Shown here: positions 1 through 6,461 of the stretch, one piece after another | Numbering within the stretch: position 1 is the stretch's first letter | Layout of the letters: each line of letters begins with the position of its first letter | From: Microbacteriaceae bacterium | GTDB lineage: Bacteria; Actinomycetota; Actinomycetes; Actinomycetales; Microbacteriaceae | Direction of reading: 5' to 3' | Assembly: GCA_947455385.1 (NCBI GenBank) | Contig: CANGNR010000048.1 | Location: 1-8,616 of the forward strand | Length of the DNA stretch: 8,616 nucleotides | Translations under genes and position numbers: made by a program | Notes under the pieces: generated by a model | What the model was told of the DNA's origin: nothing | The model's database searches: none | The model's input: only the letters and a program-made list of their open reading frames with translations

Positions 1-1943
1 ACGTCGCCCGAGATCAGGTCGGTGATCTGAAGGTGCGTGCCGTATTCGATGCCCAGCTTGGCCAGGTCGAGGTGCACTGTGGTCTCGCGAATCGTGTGCG
101 GGTCGGTGTTGACCACGACAACGATGCGGTCTGCCTCGCCGCTCACATTATGCTCGGCAGCCAGGTACTTCGAGAACGCCAGGATGCCATCGTCGTCGGT
201 GTACTGCACCTGATAGTTGCGCAGCTGGCGCACGGCCGGGTGCTCGGCGCGAATCTGGTTGAGGCGCGTGATGTATGGCGCGATGGTCTTGCCGTACTTG
301 GTCGCGGCCTTCCAGTCGCGCGGCTTGAACTCAAACTTTTCGCTGTCGATGTGCTCTTCGGCACCTGGGCGGGCGACCGACTCGACCAGTTCATAGCCGG
401 CATACATGCCCCAGCTCGAGCCGGCCATCGCTGCAATAACAGCACGGATGCGGTGCCCGGCGCGGCCGCCGAACTGAAGATACTGGGTCAGAATATCTGG
501 CGTGCTGACCCACAGGTTGGGTCTAAAGAAGTCGGCCGACTGGGTCGATAGCTCGACGAAGTAACTCTCGAGCTCCTGCTTGGTGTTGCGCCAGGTGTAG
601 TAGGTGTAAGACTGCTGGAACCCGACTCGGCCCAGCGCGTGCATCATCGACGGCTTGGTGAATGCCTCGGCCAAGAAGATGACCTCAGGAAACTCTGCAT
701 TGACCTCTCCGATCAGCCATTCCCAGAAGTTCACTGGCTTGGTGTGCGGGTTGTCCACGCGAAAAATCTTGACGCCTCGCGAGATCCACAGCTTCACGAT
801 TCGAAGCACCTCGTTGTAGATGCCATCGCGGTCGTTGTCGAAGTTGATCGGGTATATGTCTTGGTATTTCTTTGGCGGGTTCTCGGCGTATGCGATGGTG
901 CCGTCTGCGCGGGTCGTGAACCATTCGGGGTTCGTCTTGACCCAAGGGTGGTCGGGGGAGGCCTGCAAGGCAAGGTCTAGGGCAATCTCGATGCCAAGTT
1001 CGTTTGCCTTAGCCACGAAGTCGGTGAAGTCTTTTACGGTGCCAAGTTCTGGGTGAATGGCGTCGTGTCCGCCATCCTCGCTGCCGATGGCCCAAGGAGA
1101 ACCGGGATCTTGTGCCCCGGCATGCAGGGTGTTGTTCGGGCCCTTGCGATGCGAGCGACCAATCGGGTGAATCGGTGGCATGTAGAGCACATCGAAGCCC
1201 ATCGCAGCCACGGCGGGCAGGCGCTTTGCGGCGGTCTTGAAGTTGCCCGACTTCCAGGTCTGGGTTGCCTCGTCGAAGACCGCGCCTTCGGAGCGCGGAA
1301 AGAACTCATACCAAGATGCGGATCCGGCGATGGTTCGCTCGCAGTTGATCGTGTAGCTCTCGCTCACGTCTGGAATCGAACGAATCGGTTCGGCAGAAAC
1401 AATCTCGTGAATCGCAGGCGAGTTTGCGGCTTCGAATCGCTCGTGAGTCGAAAGAATCTCTTGGCCCAAGACCTCGGCGAGGTCGGCGAACGCCTTGGCG
1501 CTGGCCCTCGAGCGACCCTTTTCGGTGGCGGCTCGCTTGAACAGCGAAATGCCCTCGAGCATCATCAGGTGTTCGTCTACGCCGGCTGCCAGTTTCACCT
1601 CGGTGTTGTGGTGCCAGGTCTCGTAGTCATCGGCAAAGGCTCGAATCGCAAAGGTCCAGCGGCCAACTCCGTGCAGGGCGGCGCTGGTGTGCCAGCGGTC
1701 GGTGCCAGGTGCGCCGGCGTGCATTCGGTGAACCTGGGTCTCGCCAGCGGGGTCGGTTAGCAGCAGCTCGACGCCGAGGGCATCGTGGCCCTCGCGAAAA
1801 ACAACGGCGCTGAATGGCAGAACTTCGCCGTCGAATGCCTTGGCTGGCCAGCGACCGTTATCGACGCTTGGAGTGACGTGCAAAATGGGGAATCGCCCAA
1901 CCGGCGCAGGGTGACGATATTCGATCTTTGACGTTTCACTCAC
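1..1943 (-). CDS. glgE: Alpha-1,4-glucan:maltose-1-phosphate maltosyltransferase GlgE (C-terminus cut by window edge)
   Basis: GlgE is a GH13-family cytosolic enzyme that transfers maltosyl units from alpha-maltose-1-phosphate onto the non-reducing end of alpha-1,4-glucan, with release of phosphate. The window holds 647 codons; known GlgE proteins are about 660-700 residues, so only a short C-terminal piece is missing. The N-terminal part carries the family-specific domain (GRW-PAKAFDGE near residues 31-41), followed by the catalytic barrel. Visible signature stretches are MPPIHPIGRSHRKGPNN, NPPKKYQDIYPINFDND, RVDNPHTKP, LAEAFTKP and STPDIL. By alignment from memory with Streptomyces GlgE, the nucleophile is Asp397, the acid/base Glu426 and the third catalytic Asp is Asp483, each offset by +3. 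The start is GTG at 1943-1941: the frame has a TAA at 1955-1953 and no other start codon between. The AAAGGG just before the GTG touches it with no spacer, too close for a normal ribosome binding site. It lies downstream of glgX on the same strand. Confidence 0.95.
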   Translation of the reverse strand, partial: MSETSKIEYRHPAPVGRFPILHVTPSVDNGRWPAKAFDGEVLPFSAVVFREGHDALGVELLLTDPAGETQVHRMHAGAPGTDRWHTSAALHGVGRWTFAIRAFADDYETWHHNTEVKLAAGVDEHLMMLEGISLFKRAATEKGRSRASAKAFADLAEVLGQEILSTHERFEAANSPAIHEIVSAEPIRSIPDVSESYTINCERTIAGSASWYEFFPRSEGAVFDEATQTWKSGNFKTAAKRLPAVAAMGFDVLYMPPIHPIGRSHRKGPNNTLHAGAQDPGSPWAIGSEDGGHDAIHPELGTVKDFTDFVAKANELGIEIALDLALQASPDHPWVKTNPEWFTTRADGTIAYAENPPKKYQDIYPINFDNDRDGIYNEVLRIVKLWISRGVKIFRVDNPHTKPVNFWEWLIGEVNAEFPEVIFLAEAFTKPSMMHALGRVGFQQSYTYYTWRNTKQELESYFVELSTQSADFFRPNLWVSTPDILTQYLQFGGRAGHRIRAVIAAMAGSSWGMYAGYELVESVARPGAEEHIDSEKFEFKPRDWKAATKYGKTIAPYITRLNQIRAEHPAVRQLRNYQVQYTDDDGILAFSKYLAAEHNVSGEADRIVVVVNTDPHTIRETTVHLDLAKLGIEYGTHLQITDLISGD

Positions 1944-1949
1944 CCCTTT

Positions 1950-1955
1950 AACTTA
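1950..1955 (-). promoter_or_regulatory. Candidate -10 element for a leaderless glgE transcript
   Basis: On the minus strand TAAGTT fits the actinobacterial -10 pattern TANNNT and ends exactly 6 bases before the glgE GTG (1943-1941). That spacing would put the transcription start at the first base of the start codon. It also offers an explanation for the absence of a usable spacer between AAAGGG and the GTG. No clear -35 was found. The match to TATAAT is only three of six, so this is the weakest of the three such sites in the window. Confidence 0.3.
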
Positions 1956-1962
1956 CCGACTG

Positions 1963-1975
1963 GGGGCATTGCCCC
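1963..1975. repeat. Small GC-rich inverted repeat between glgX and glgE
   Basis: A 5-bp perfect inverted repeat (GGGGC, 3-base loop, GCCCC on the plus strand) lies in the 57-base gap after the glgX stop. No T-run follows it on either strand, so it is not a standard intrinsic terminator. It could weakly affect read-through or mRNA ends between glgX and glgE, or be chance in GC-rich DNA. Confidence 0.3.
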
Positions 1976-2000
1976 GCTCGCCCTGTTGCAGTTCTGTTGG

Positions 2001-4052
2001 CTAGGCGATGTGGAACAACATCATCGATGTTGCCGACATGGTCACGGGTGCGTCGAAGGCAGTAACCTCGATCTTCTGCGGTGGCAACTCTAGGGCGCTG
2101 TTCCAGAGCAGCTCGGCCTTGGTGTAGCCATCAACCTTAGGCAAACTCACCTCGCGCACATCCTCGCTGCCGTGAATGATGGTGAGCAGCGCACAGATTG
2201 AGCCATCGTCTTGGATGTGCTCTGCCAACCGTTGAATGGTTCGGCGCTCGGTGTTGTCCCAGTCGCTCTCGGTCATGATCTCGCCGTAGCGATTGAACCA
2301 GCGGATGCGGTCGAGGCCGGGCTTGAGCTCATCGAACGAACCAAAGTTAGTCGGGCGAAGCACCGGGTGCTCTTTGCGCAGCTTGATCAGGTATGCGGTG
2401 GTGTCTTCGAGGTCTTGCTGCGGCCTGGTCAGGTTCCAGTTCATCCAAGAGAGCACGCTGTCTTGGCAGTAGGCGTTGTTGTTGCCCATCTGGGTTTTGC
2501 CCCGCTCGTCGCCAGCGGTAATCATTGGCACGCCGGCCGAAAGCAGCAGGCTGCCCATTAGGTTGCGAACTGCCTTGCGGCGAGTCGATTGAATCTGCGC
2601 ATCCTGGGTCTCGCCCTCGATGCCGTGGTTGAACGAATGGTTGTTGCTCGTGCCGTCTCGGTTGCTCTCGCCGTTGCCCTGGTTGTGCTTGACGTTGTAT
2701 GAGACCAAATCGTGCACGGTGAAGCCGTCGTGTGCGGTGACGAAGTTGATCGCACCGAGCGGACCCTGCGGGCCATCGACGACATCGCGAGAACCGGCGA
2801 GGCGGGTGGCAATGTCGGCGATTCCGTTGTTGTGTTTTCCGCTGTAGCGGGCGTCGCCGATATCGCTGAGCCAGAACTTGCGCACGCTGTCGCGGTAGCG
2901 GTCGTTCCACTCGGGCATTCGATCTGGAAAGTTTCCGGTCTGCCAACCACCGAGGCCGACATCCCAGGGTTCGACGATCAGTTTTGCCTGGCTCAAGACG
3001 GGGTCGTTGACCATCTGCTGCAGCAACGGGTGGTTTGGGTTGAACTGATTGGTCTCGTCTCGGGCCAGAGTGGCCGCGAGGTCGAACCTGAATCCGTCGA
3101 TCTGCATCTCCTCGGTCCAGTAGCGCAGCGAGTCAAGCGTGAGCTGAACCACGCGCGGGTTCGAGAAGTCGAGCGAATTGCCGCAACCGGTGGTGTCATG
3201 AAAGTTGCCGAACTCGTCTTGGCGGTAGTAGGCCGAGTTGTCGAGCCCTCTAAACGAGTAGGTGAGGCCGCGGTTTCCGCCCTCAGCGGTGTGGTTGTAA
3301 ACGACGTCGAGCAGAACCTCGATGCCGGCGCGGTGAAGCTCGCGAATAGCGGTCTTGAGCTCGTCGACGATCGCCTGTGGGCCAGATTCGATTGCCACCG
3401 CAGATGCATAACGCGGATGCGGGCTGAAGAAGTTGATGCTGTTGTAGCCCCAGTAATTGATAAGCCCCATGTTCATTAGGCGTGGCTCGCTGATGAACAT
3501 GTGAATCGGTAGCAACTCGACGGCGGTAATGCCGAGTCGGGTGAGGTGCTCAATCGTGCTTGGGTGTCCCAACGCGGCGTACGTGCCGCGAAGGTCATCC
3601 GGAATTTGGGGATTCAATCGGGTGAGTCCACGAGGGTGGGCCTCATAGATGACGGTCTCAGCGAGTGGCGTGTTTGGCTTTGCCACGTTTTGCCAGTCGA
3701 ACTTGTCTGAGATGCCAACGTTGACGTAGTCGCGCGCCGACTCGCGAATCACTCCGCGCGCGTATGGGTCGATCAGGTTGAGAGTCTCGTTGAAGCCGTC
3801 GCGAGGGCCATCGGGGCCGGCAGCGCGAATCGCGTACTTGACGCCAGGCACGAGCAACTTGTCTTTGGCAGCCCAAATATCGTTTTCGCCGCGGGTGAGT
3901 TTGATGCTCTTGACCACGGTTCTGAAGTCGTTGGGGTCGAGCACATTGCAGAGAATCTCTGTTGCCGCACTCGAATAAACCGCGATGGTTCCGCCTGCAT
4001 TGCCGAAAGTCAGGCCGAGAGCGGGTTCGCCGCTTCGATTGATTTCAGACAT
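2001..4052 (-). CDS. glgX: Glycogen debranching enzyme GlgX (GH13 isoamylase-type)
   Basis: GlgX hydrolyses alpha-1,6 branch linkages in glycogen or limit dextrins in the cytosol. The protein is 683 residues from the ATG at 4052-4050, a normal length. Residues about 10-105 look like a CBM48-type N-terminal domain (ARG-VIRE boundary). The barrel starts at ETVIYEAHPRGLT (residues 132-144) and contains DVVYNH (249-254), DGFRFD with nucleophile Asp324, IVEPWD with acid/base Glu361, and TAHDGF with Asp442. The GlgX/isoamylase hallmark AGDERGKTQMGNNNAYCQD lies near residues 513-531. All catalytic residues are present, so it should be active. The start is uncertain: the frame is open upstream through two GTG codons (4061-4059 and 4058-4056), giving up to 686 residues. 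I prefer the ATG because the sequence after it (MSEINRSG) fits best and a weak GGTG lies just upstream. The gene is first in the leftward group, with glgE following. Confidence 0.95.
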   Translation of the reverse strand: MSEINRSGEPALGLTFGNAGGTIAVYSSAATEILCNVLDPNDFRTVVKSIKLTRGENDIWAAKDKLLVPGVKYAIRAAGPDGPRDGFNETLNLIDPYARGVIRESARDYVNVGISDKFDWQNVAKPNTPLAETVIYEAHPRGLTRLNPQIPDDLRGTYAALGHPSTIEHLTRLGITAVELLPIHMFISEPRLMNMGLINYWGYNSINFFSPHPRYASAVAIESGPQAIVDELKTAIRELHRAGIEVLLDVVYNHTAEGGNRGLTYSFRGLDNSAYYRQDEFGNFHDTTGCGNSLDFSNPRVVQLTLDSLRYWTEEMQIDGFRFDLAATLARDETNQFNPNHPLLQQMVNDPVLSQAKLIVEPWDVGLGGWQTGNFPDRMPEWNDRYRDSVRKFWLSDIGDARYSGKHNNGIADIATRLAGSRDVVDGPQGPLGAINFVTAHDGFTVHDLVSYNVKHNQGNGESNRDGTSNNHSFNHGIEGETQDAQIQSTRRKAVRNLMGSLLLSAGVPMITAGDERGKTQMGNNNAYCQDSVLSWMNWNLTRPQQDLEDTTAYLIKLRKEHPVLRPTNFGSFDELKPGLDRIRWFNRYGEIMTESDWDNTERRTIQRLAEHIQDDGSICALLTIIHGSEDVREVSLPKVDGYTKAELLWNSALELPPQKIEVTAFDAPVTMSATSMMLFHIA

Positions 4053-4063
4053 TAACACCACGC

Positions 4064-4100
4064 GATTGAAAAGGCTTACAGATAAGGAATGGGTTCAATC
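4064..4100. promoter_or_regulatory. Inverted repeat in the glgX / desulfurase intergenic region, possible operator
   Basis: GATTGAA at 4064-4070 is perfectly mirrored by TTCAATC at 4094-4100, with 23 bases between the arms and 30 bases centre to centre, about three helical turns. It lies 12 to 48 bases upstream of the preferred glgX start, within the 129-base divergent gap. A partial third copy, GATTGA, occurs inside glgX at 4037-4042. Position and symmetry suit a transcription-factor site controlling glgX. The arms are short and the motif was found by eye, so chance is possible. Confidence 0.3.
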
Positions 4101-4169
4101 TTAGGCGTGGAATGTTTCAGGTAATGTCATTTCGGCGTTCATTGGCGGGCACAATGCGTGCTCAGAAAC

Positions 4170-4175
4170 TAGGCT
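4170..4175 (+). promoter_or_regulatory. Candidate -10 element for a leaderless desulfurase transcript
   Basis: TAGGCT fits the TANNNT pattern of actinobacterial -10 elements and ends exactly 6 bases before the ATG at 4182, placing the expected transcription start at the A of the ATG. The desulfurase gene lacks a good Shine-Dalgarno sequence, which agrees with a leaderless message. A TTGGCG at 4142-4147 is too far upstream (22-base spacer) to be a standard -35. Confidence 0.4.
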
Positions 4176-4181
4176 TTTTAC

Positions 4182-5345
4182 ATGGCCGTTTATCTAGACA
4201 ACGCTGCCACCACGCCGATTCGGCCAGAGGTGCTAGAGGTGCTCACAAGTCACCTCGGTGTTATCGGCAACCCATCGGCGGTCAACAGTTTTGGGCAGGC
4301 CGCCCGGCGCCTCGTCGAAGAGGCTCGCGAAGAGATCGCCCGCGCGGTAAATGCCAATCGCAACGAGGTCATCTTTCTGTCTGGCGGCACTGAGGCAGAC
4401 AATCTAGCCATCAAGGGTCTCTTTGAGGCTCGAAACAAGGATGCGCCGCGTCCTGTGGTGATTTCGGTGGCAACCGAGCACCACGCGGTTGTCGAGGCCG
4501 TGGAATACCTAGAGAAGCACGGCGCCGATACTTGGTGGATTCCCGTCGACTCTCGCGGTGTGCTCAACCTCGAGGCCCTTAGCGACTTTTTGGCCGTACG
4601 CGGAGGCGATGTTGCTCTCATCTCTGCCATGTGGGCCAACAACGAGACCGGCGTGGTGACAGACATCCCTGCGCTGGTGGCATTGGCTTCGGCCCAGGGC
4701 ATCCCCGTGCACAGCGACGCGGTGGCAGCCTTCGGTCATGTTCCGGTCGACTTCGCGGCATCAGGGTTGGCTGCCCTCAGCATCACGGCGCACAAGATTG
4801 GCGGCCCGGTCGGCATCGGTGCGCTGCTTGTTTCGCGCGCGACCGAATTGGGTGCGCAGATTCACGGTGGCGGCCATGAGCGTGGAATGCGTTCGGGAAC
4901 CCTCAACGCGGCAGGCGCTAAGGCTTTTGGCAAGGCTGCGTCGATTGCGGTAGCCGAGCTCGCCGAGGAGTCGTCCAGGTTTTCGGCACTGACCGCGCAG
5001 GTGGTGGCTGGCGTTCTCGAGATTGCGCCAGAGGCCCGTTTTTCGCGCGGCGACGCCGACGGACTACCCAACAACGCGCACTTCACGTTCGCCGGTTGCA
5101 GCGGAGACTCGATGCTGTTCTTGCTTGACCAGGCTGGTGTTGCGGTGTCGAACGGATCGGCGTGTCAGGCCGGCGTTGCCGCCGCATCGCACGTTCTGTT
5201 GGCCATGGGGCGTGACGAGGCAGAGGCTTCTGGTTGTCTGCGCATCACACTCGGATGGCAGAACACACCGAGAGACATCGAGGCACTGCTCACGGCTCTT
5301 CCACAAGCGCTCGCGGGGGCTCGCAAGGCGGGTTTGCCAAACTAG
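4182..5345 (+). CDS. Cysteine desulfurase (class V aminotransferase fold, IscS/NifS/YrvO type)
   Basis: This is a PLP-dependent enzyme that removes sulfur from L-cysteine, giving alanine and an enzyme-bound persulfide. Its length of 387 residues is normal. Signatures in order are YLDNAATTP (4-12), SGGTEADNLA (about 67-76), TEHHAV with His100 stacking on PLP, WANNETG, HSDA with Asp179 contacting the PLP ring nitrogen, the Schiff-base Lys205 in TAHKIGGPVGIGAL, and the catalytic Cys328 in NGSACQAG. One oddity is that the Gln usually found three residues after the Asp is Ala182 here. Mycobacterium tuberculosis IscS is a close relative by remembered sequence. The mnmA gene begins 9 bases downstream, so the likely job is sulfur donation to MnmA for tRNA thiolation, as with YrvO-MnmA in Bacillus; no scaffold (iscU/sufU) gene is in view. 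The ATG at 4182 puts the family N-terminus right at the start; no good Shine-Dalgarno precedes it, but a -10-like hexamer does. I leave the symbol blank because IscS, NifS and YrvO types are not separable by eye. Confidence 0.93.
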   Translation: MAVYLDNAATTPIRPEVLEVLTSHLGVIGNPSAVNSFGQAARRLVEEAREEIARAVNANRNEVIFLSGGTEADNLAIKGLFEARNKDAPRPVVISVATEHHAVVEAVEYLEKHGADTWWIPVDSRGVLNLEALSDFLAVRGGDVALISAMWANNETGVVTDIPALVALASAQGIPVHSDAVAAFGHVPVDFAASGLAALSITAHKIGGPVGIGALLVSRATELGAQIHGGGHERGMRSGTLNAAGAKAFGKAASIAVAELAEESSRFSALTAQVVAGVLEIAPEARFSRGDADGLPNNAHFTFAGCSGDSMLFLLDQAGVAVSNGSACQAGVAAASHVLLAMGRDEAEASGCLRITLGWQNTPRDIEALLTALPQALAGARKAGLPN

Positions 5346-5348
5346 AAT
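5343..5348 (+). promoter_or_regulatory. Candidate -10 element for a leaderless mnmA transcript, sharing the upstream stop codon
   Basis: TAGAAT matches TATAAT at five of six positions and ends exactly 6 bases before the mnmA ATG at 5355. Its first three bases are the TAG stop of the desulfurase gene. If used, it would give mnmA and ligA a leaderless promoter independent of the desulfurase promoter. No -35 is evident at 17-18 bases; TTGCCA at 5334-5339 is too close to serve. Confidence 0.4.
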
Positions 5349-5354
5349 TGAGCC

Positions 5355-6461
5355 ATGAAGGTTCTTGCGGCAATGTCTGGCGGGGTGGACTCCGCCGTTG
5401 CCGCAGCCAGGGCGGTTGAGGCCGGCCACGAGGTCGTTGGCGTTCACCTGGCTCTGAGCCGAATGCCCGGCACCCTTCGCACCGGTTCGCGAGGTTGCTG
5501 CACGATCGAAGACTCCATGGATGCCCAGAGAGCCGCAAACATCCTCGGCATTCCCTACTATGTCTGGGACTTCTCGGAGCGATTCAAGGCCGACGTGGTC
5601 GACGACTTCATCGCCGAATACCAGGCTGGTCGCACACCTAACCCCTGCATGCGCTGCAACGAACGCATCAAGTTTGCGGCCCTGCTCGAAAAGGCCATCG
5701 CGCTCGGTTTCGACGCGGTCTGCACCGGCCACTATGCATCCGTGATTACGGGCGAGAGCGGCGGACTCGAACTGCACCGCGGCCTCGACGCCGCCAAAGA
5801 CCAGAGCTACGTGCTCGGGGTCTTGACCACCGAGCAGTTGGCGCACTCGATGTTTCCGCTCGGGGCCACCGCATCCAAGGCAGAGGTTCGCGCCGAGGCA
5901 TCGGCTCGCGGGCTAGCGGTCGCGCAGAAGCCAGACTCCTACGACATTTGCTTCATCCCGGATGGCGACACCCAGGGTTGGCTCTCTGAGCGCGTCGGCG
6001 AGGCAGAGGGCGAAATTGTCGATCGGTTCGGCGAGGTCTTAGGCAAGCATCTCGGCGCTCACAACTTCACCGTCGGGCAGCGCAAGGGCCTCAACATTGG
6101 CAAGCCAGCAGCCGACGGCCGCCCGCGCTACGTGCTCGAGGTTCAGCCGCGTTCGAACCGAGTGGTGGTTGGTCCCCAAGAGGCCCTGGCCGTGACAGAA
6201 CTCGCGGGCAGCCGGTTCACCTGGTGCGGCGTTGGGCCGGCAAACCCATCCGTGTGGTTTGACTGCGAGGTGCAGGTTCGCGCCCACTCGGCCAGCGAGC
6301 CCGCCACCGCTGCCGTGGTTGAGGGCGAACTGGTAGTGAAGTTGCCAAAGCCGCTGCACGGTGTTGCTCCCGGCCAGACCGCGGTGATTTACGTTGGCAC
6401 CAGGGTCCTCGGCCAGACAACCATCGACCGAACCGTTGCCGCCGATTTGGTGGCATCGTGA
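5355..6461 (+). CDS. mnmA: tRNA-specific 2-thiouridylase MnmA (TrmU)
   Basis: MnmA activates C2 of the wobble uridine (U34) of tRNA-Lys, -Glu and -Gln with ATP and replaces its oxygen with sulfur received from a cysteine desulfurase. It has 368 residues, the usual length. The PP-loop ATP-binding motif SGGVDS is at residues 8-13. The two catalytic cysteines are Cys98 in NPCMRCNERIKF and Cys199 in SYDICFIPDGD, matching E. coli Cys102 and Cys199. VGQRKGL marks the start of the central domain, and a beta-barrel C-terminal domain follows. An additional Cys48-Cys49 pair in SRGCCTIEDS fits actinobacterial homologs as I remember them. The ATG at 5355 is supported by the family start MKVLAAMSGGVDS. 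There is no convincing ribosome binding site; a TAGAAT hexamer ends 6 bases before the ATG and could drive a leaderless transcript. The stop codon overlaps the ligA start by four bases (GTGA). Confidence 0.97.
   Translation: MKVLAAMSGGVDSAVAAARAVEAGHEVVGVHLALSRMPGTLRTGSRGCCTIEDSMDAQRAANILGIPYYVWDFSERFKADVVDDFIAEYQAGRTPNPCMRCNERIKFAALLEKAIALGFDAVCTGHYASVITGESGGLELHRGLDAAKDQSYVLGVLTTEQLAHSMFPLGATASKAEVRAEASARGLAVAQKPDSYDICFIPDGDTQGWLSERVGEAEGEIVDRFGEVLGKHLGAHNFTVGQRKGLNIGKPAADGRPRYVLEVQPRSNRVVVGPQEALAVTELAGSRFTWCGVGPANPSVWFDCEVQVRAHSASEPATAAVVEGELVVKLPKPLHGVAPGQTAVIYVGTRVLGQTTIDRTVAADLVAS
6449..6453 (+). promoter_or_regulatory. Ribosome binding site supporting the ligA GTG start
   Basis: GGTGG, one mismatch from GGAGG, lies inside the last codons of mnmA with 4 bases before the ligA GTG. 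It supports the overlapping GTGA start and re-initiation by ribosomes finishing mnmA. It contrasts with the three genes in this window that have a -10-like hexamer rather than a well-placed ribosome binding site. Confidence 0.45.

Noticed and set aside
1053..1760. 235-codon open frame on the plus strand inside glgE, and a similar 172-codon frame at 33-551
   Set aside because: Both lie antisense to the conserved glgE reading frame and show no recognisable domain; long antisense frames are common in GC-rich coding DNA.
2712..3479. 255-codon open frame on the plus strand inside glgX
   Set aside because: It is antisense to the catalytic core of GlgX, with Val/Ala-rich composition and no motif; it is a codon-bias shadow.
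4091..4100. TTGAAC on the minus strand as the -35 of a glgX promoter
   Set aside because: No TANNNT-like -10 occurs 16-18 bases downstream of it; the nearest candidate is only 14 bases away and a poor match. The glgX promoter remains unassigned.
4123..4131. AATGTCATT palindrome in the divergent gap
   Set aside because: It is a 4-bp-arm inverted repeat with a single central base, too short to distinguish from chance.
4142..4155. TTGGCG as a -35, or CACAAT as a -10, for a leadered desulfurase promoter
   Set aside because: TTGGCG is 22 bases from TAGGCT, and CACAAT has no -35 match 16-18 bases upstream, so neither makes a standard promoter pair.
5331..5342. Short palindrome GTTTGCCAAAC before the mnmA start as a terminator
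   Set aside because: The stem is only 4 bp with a 3-base loop and no T-run, and it lies within the last codons of the desulfurase gene; it is not a credible terminator.
5064..5846. 260-codon open frame on the minus strand across the desulfurase-mnmA junction
   Set aside because: It spans two well-supported genes on the other strand and has no family resemblance or start context.
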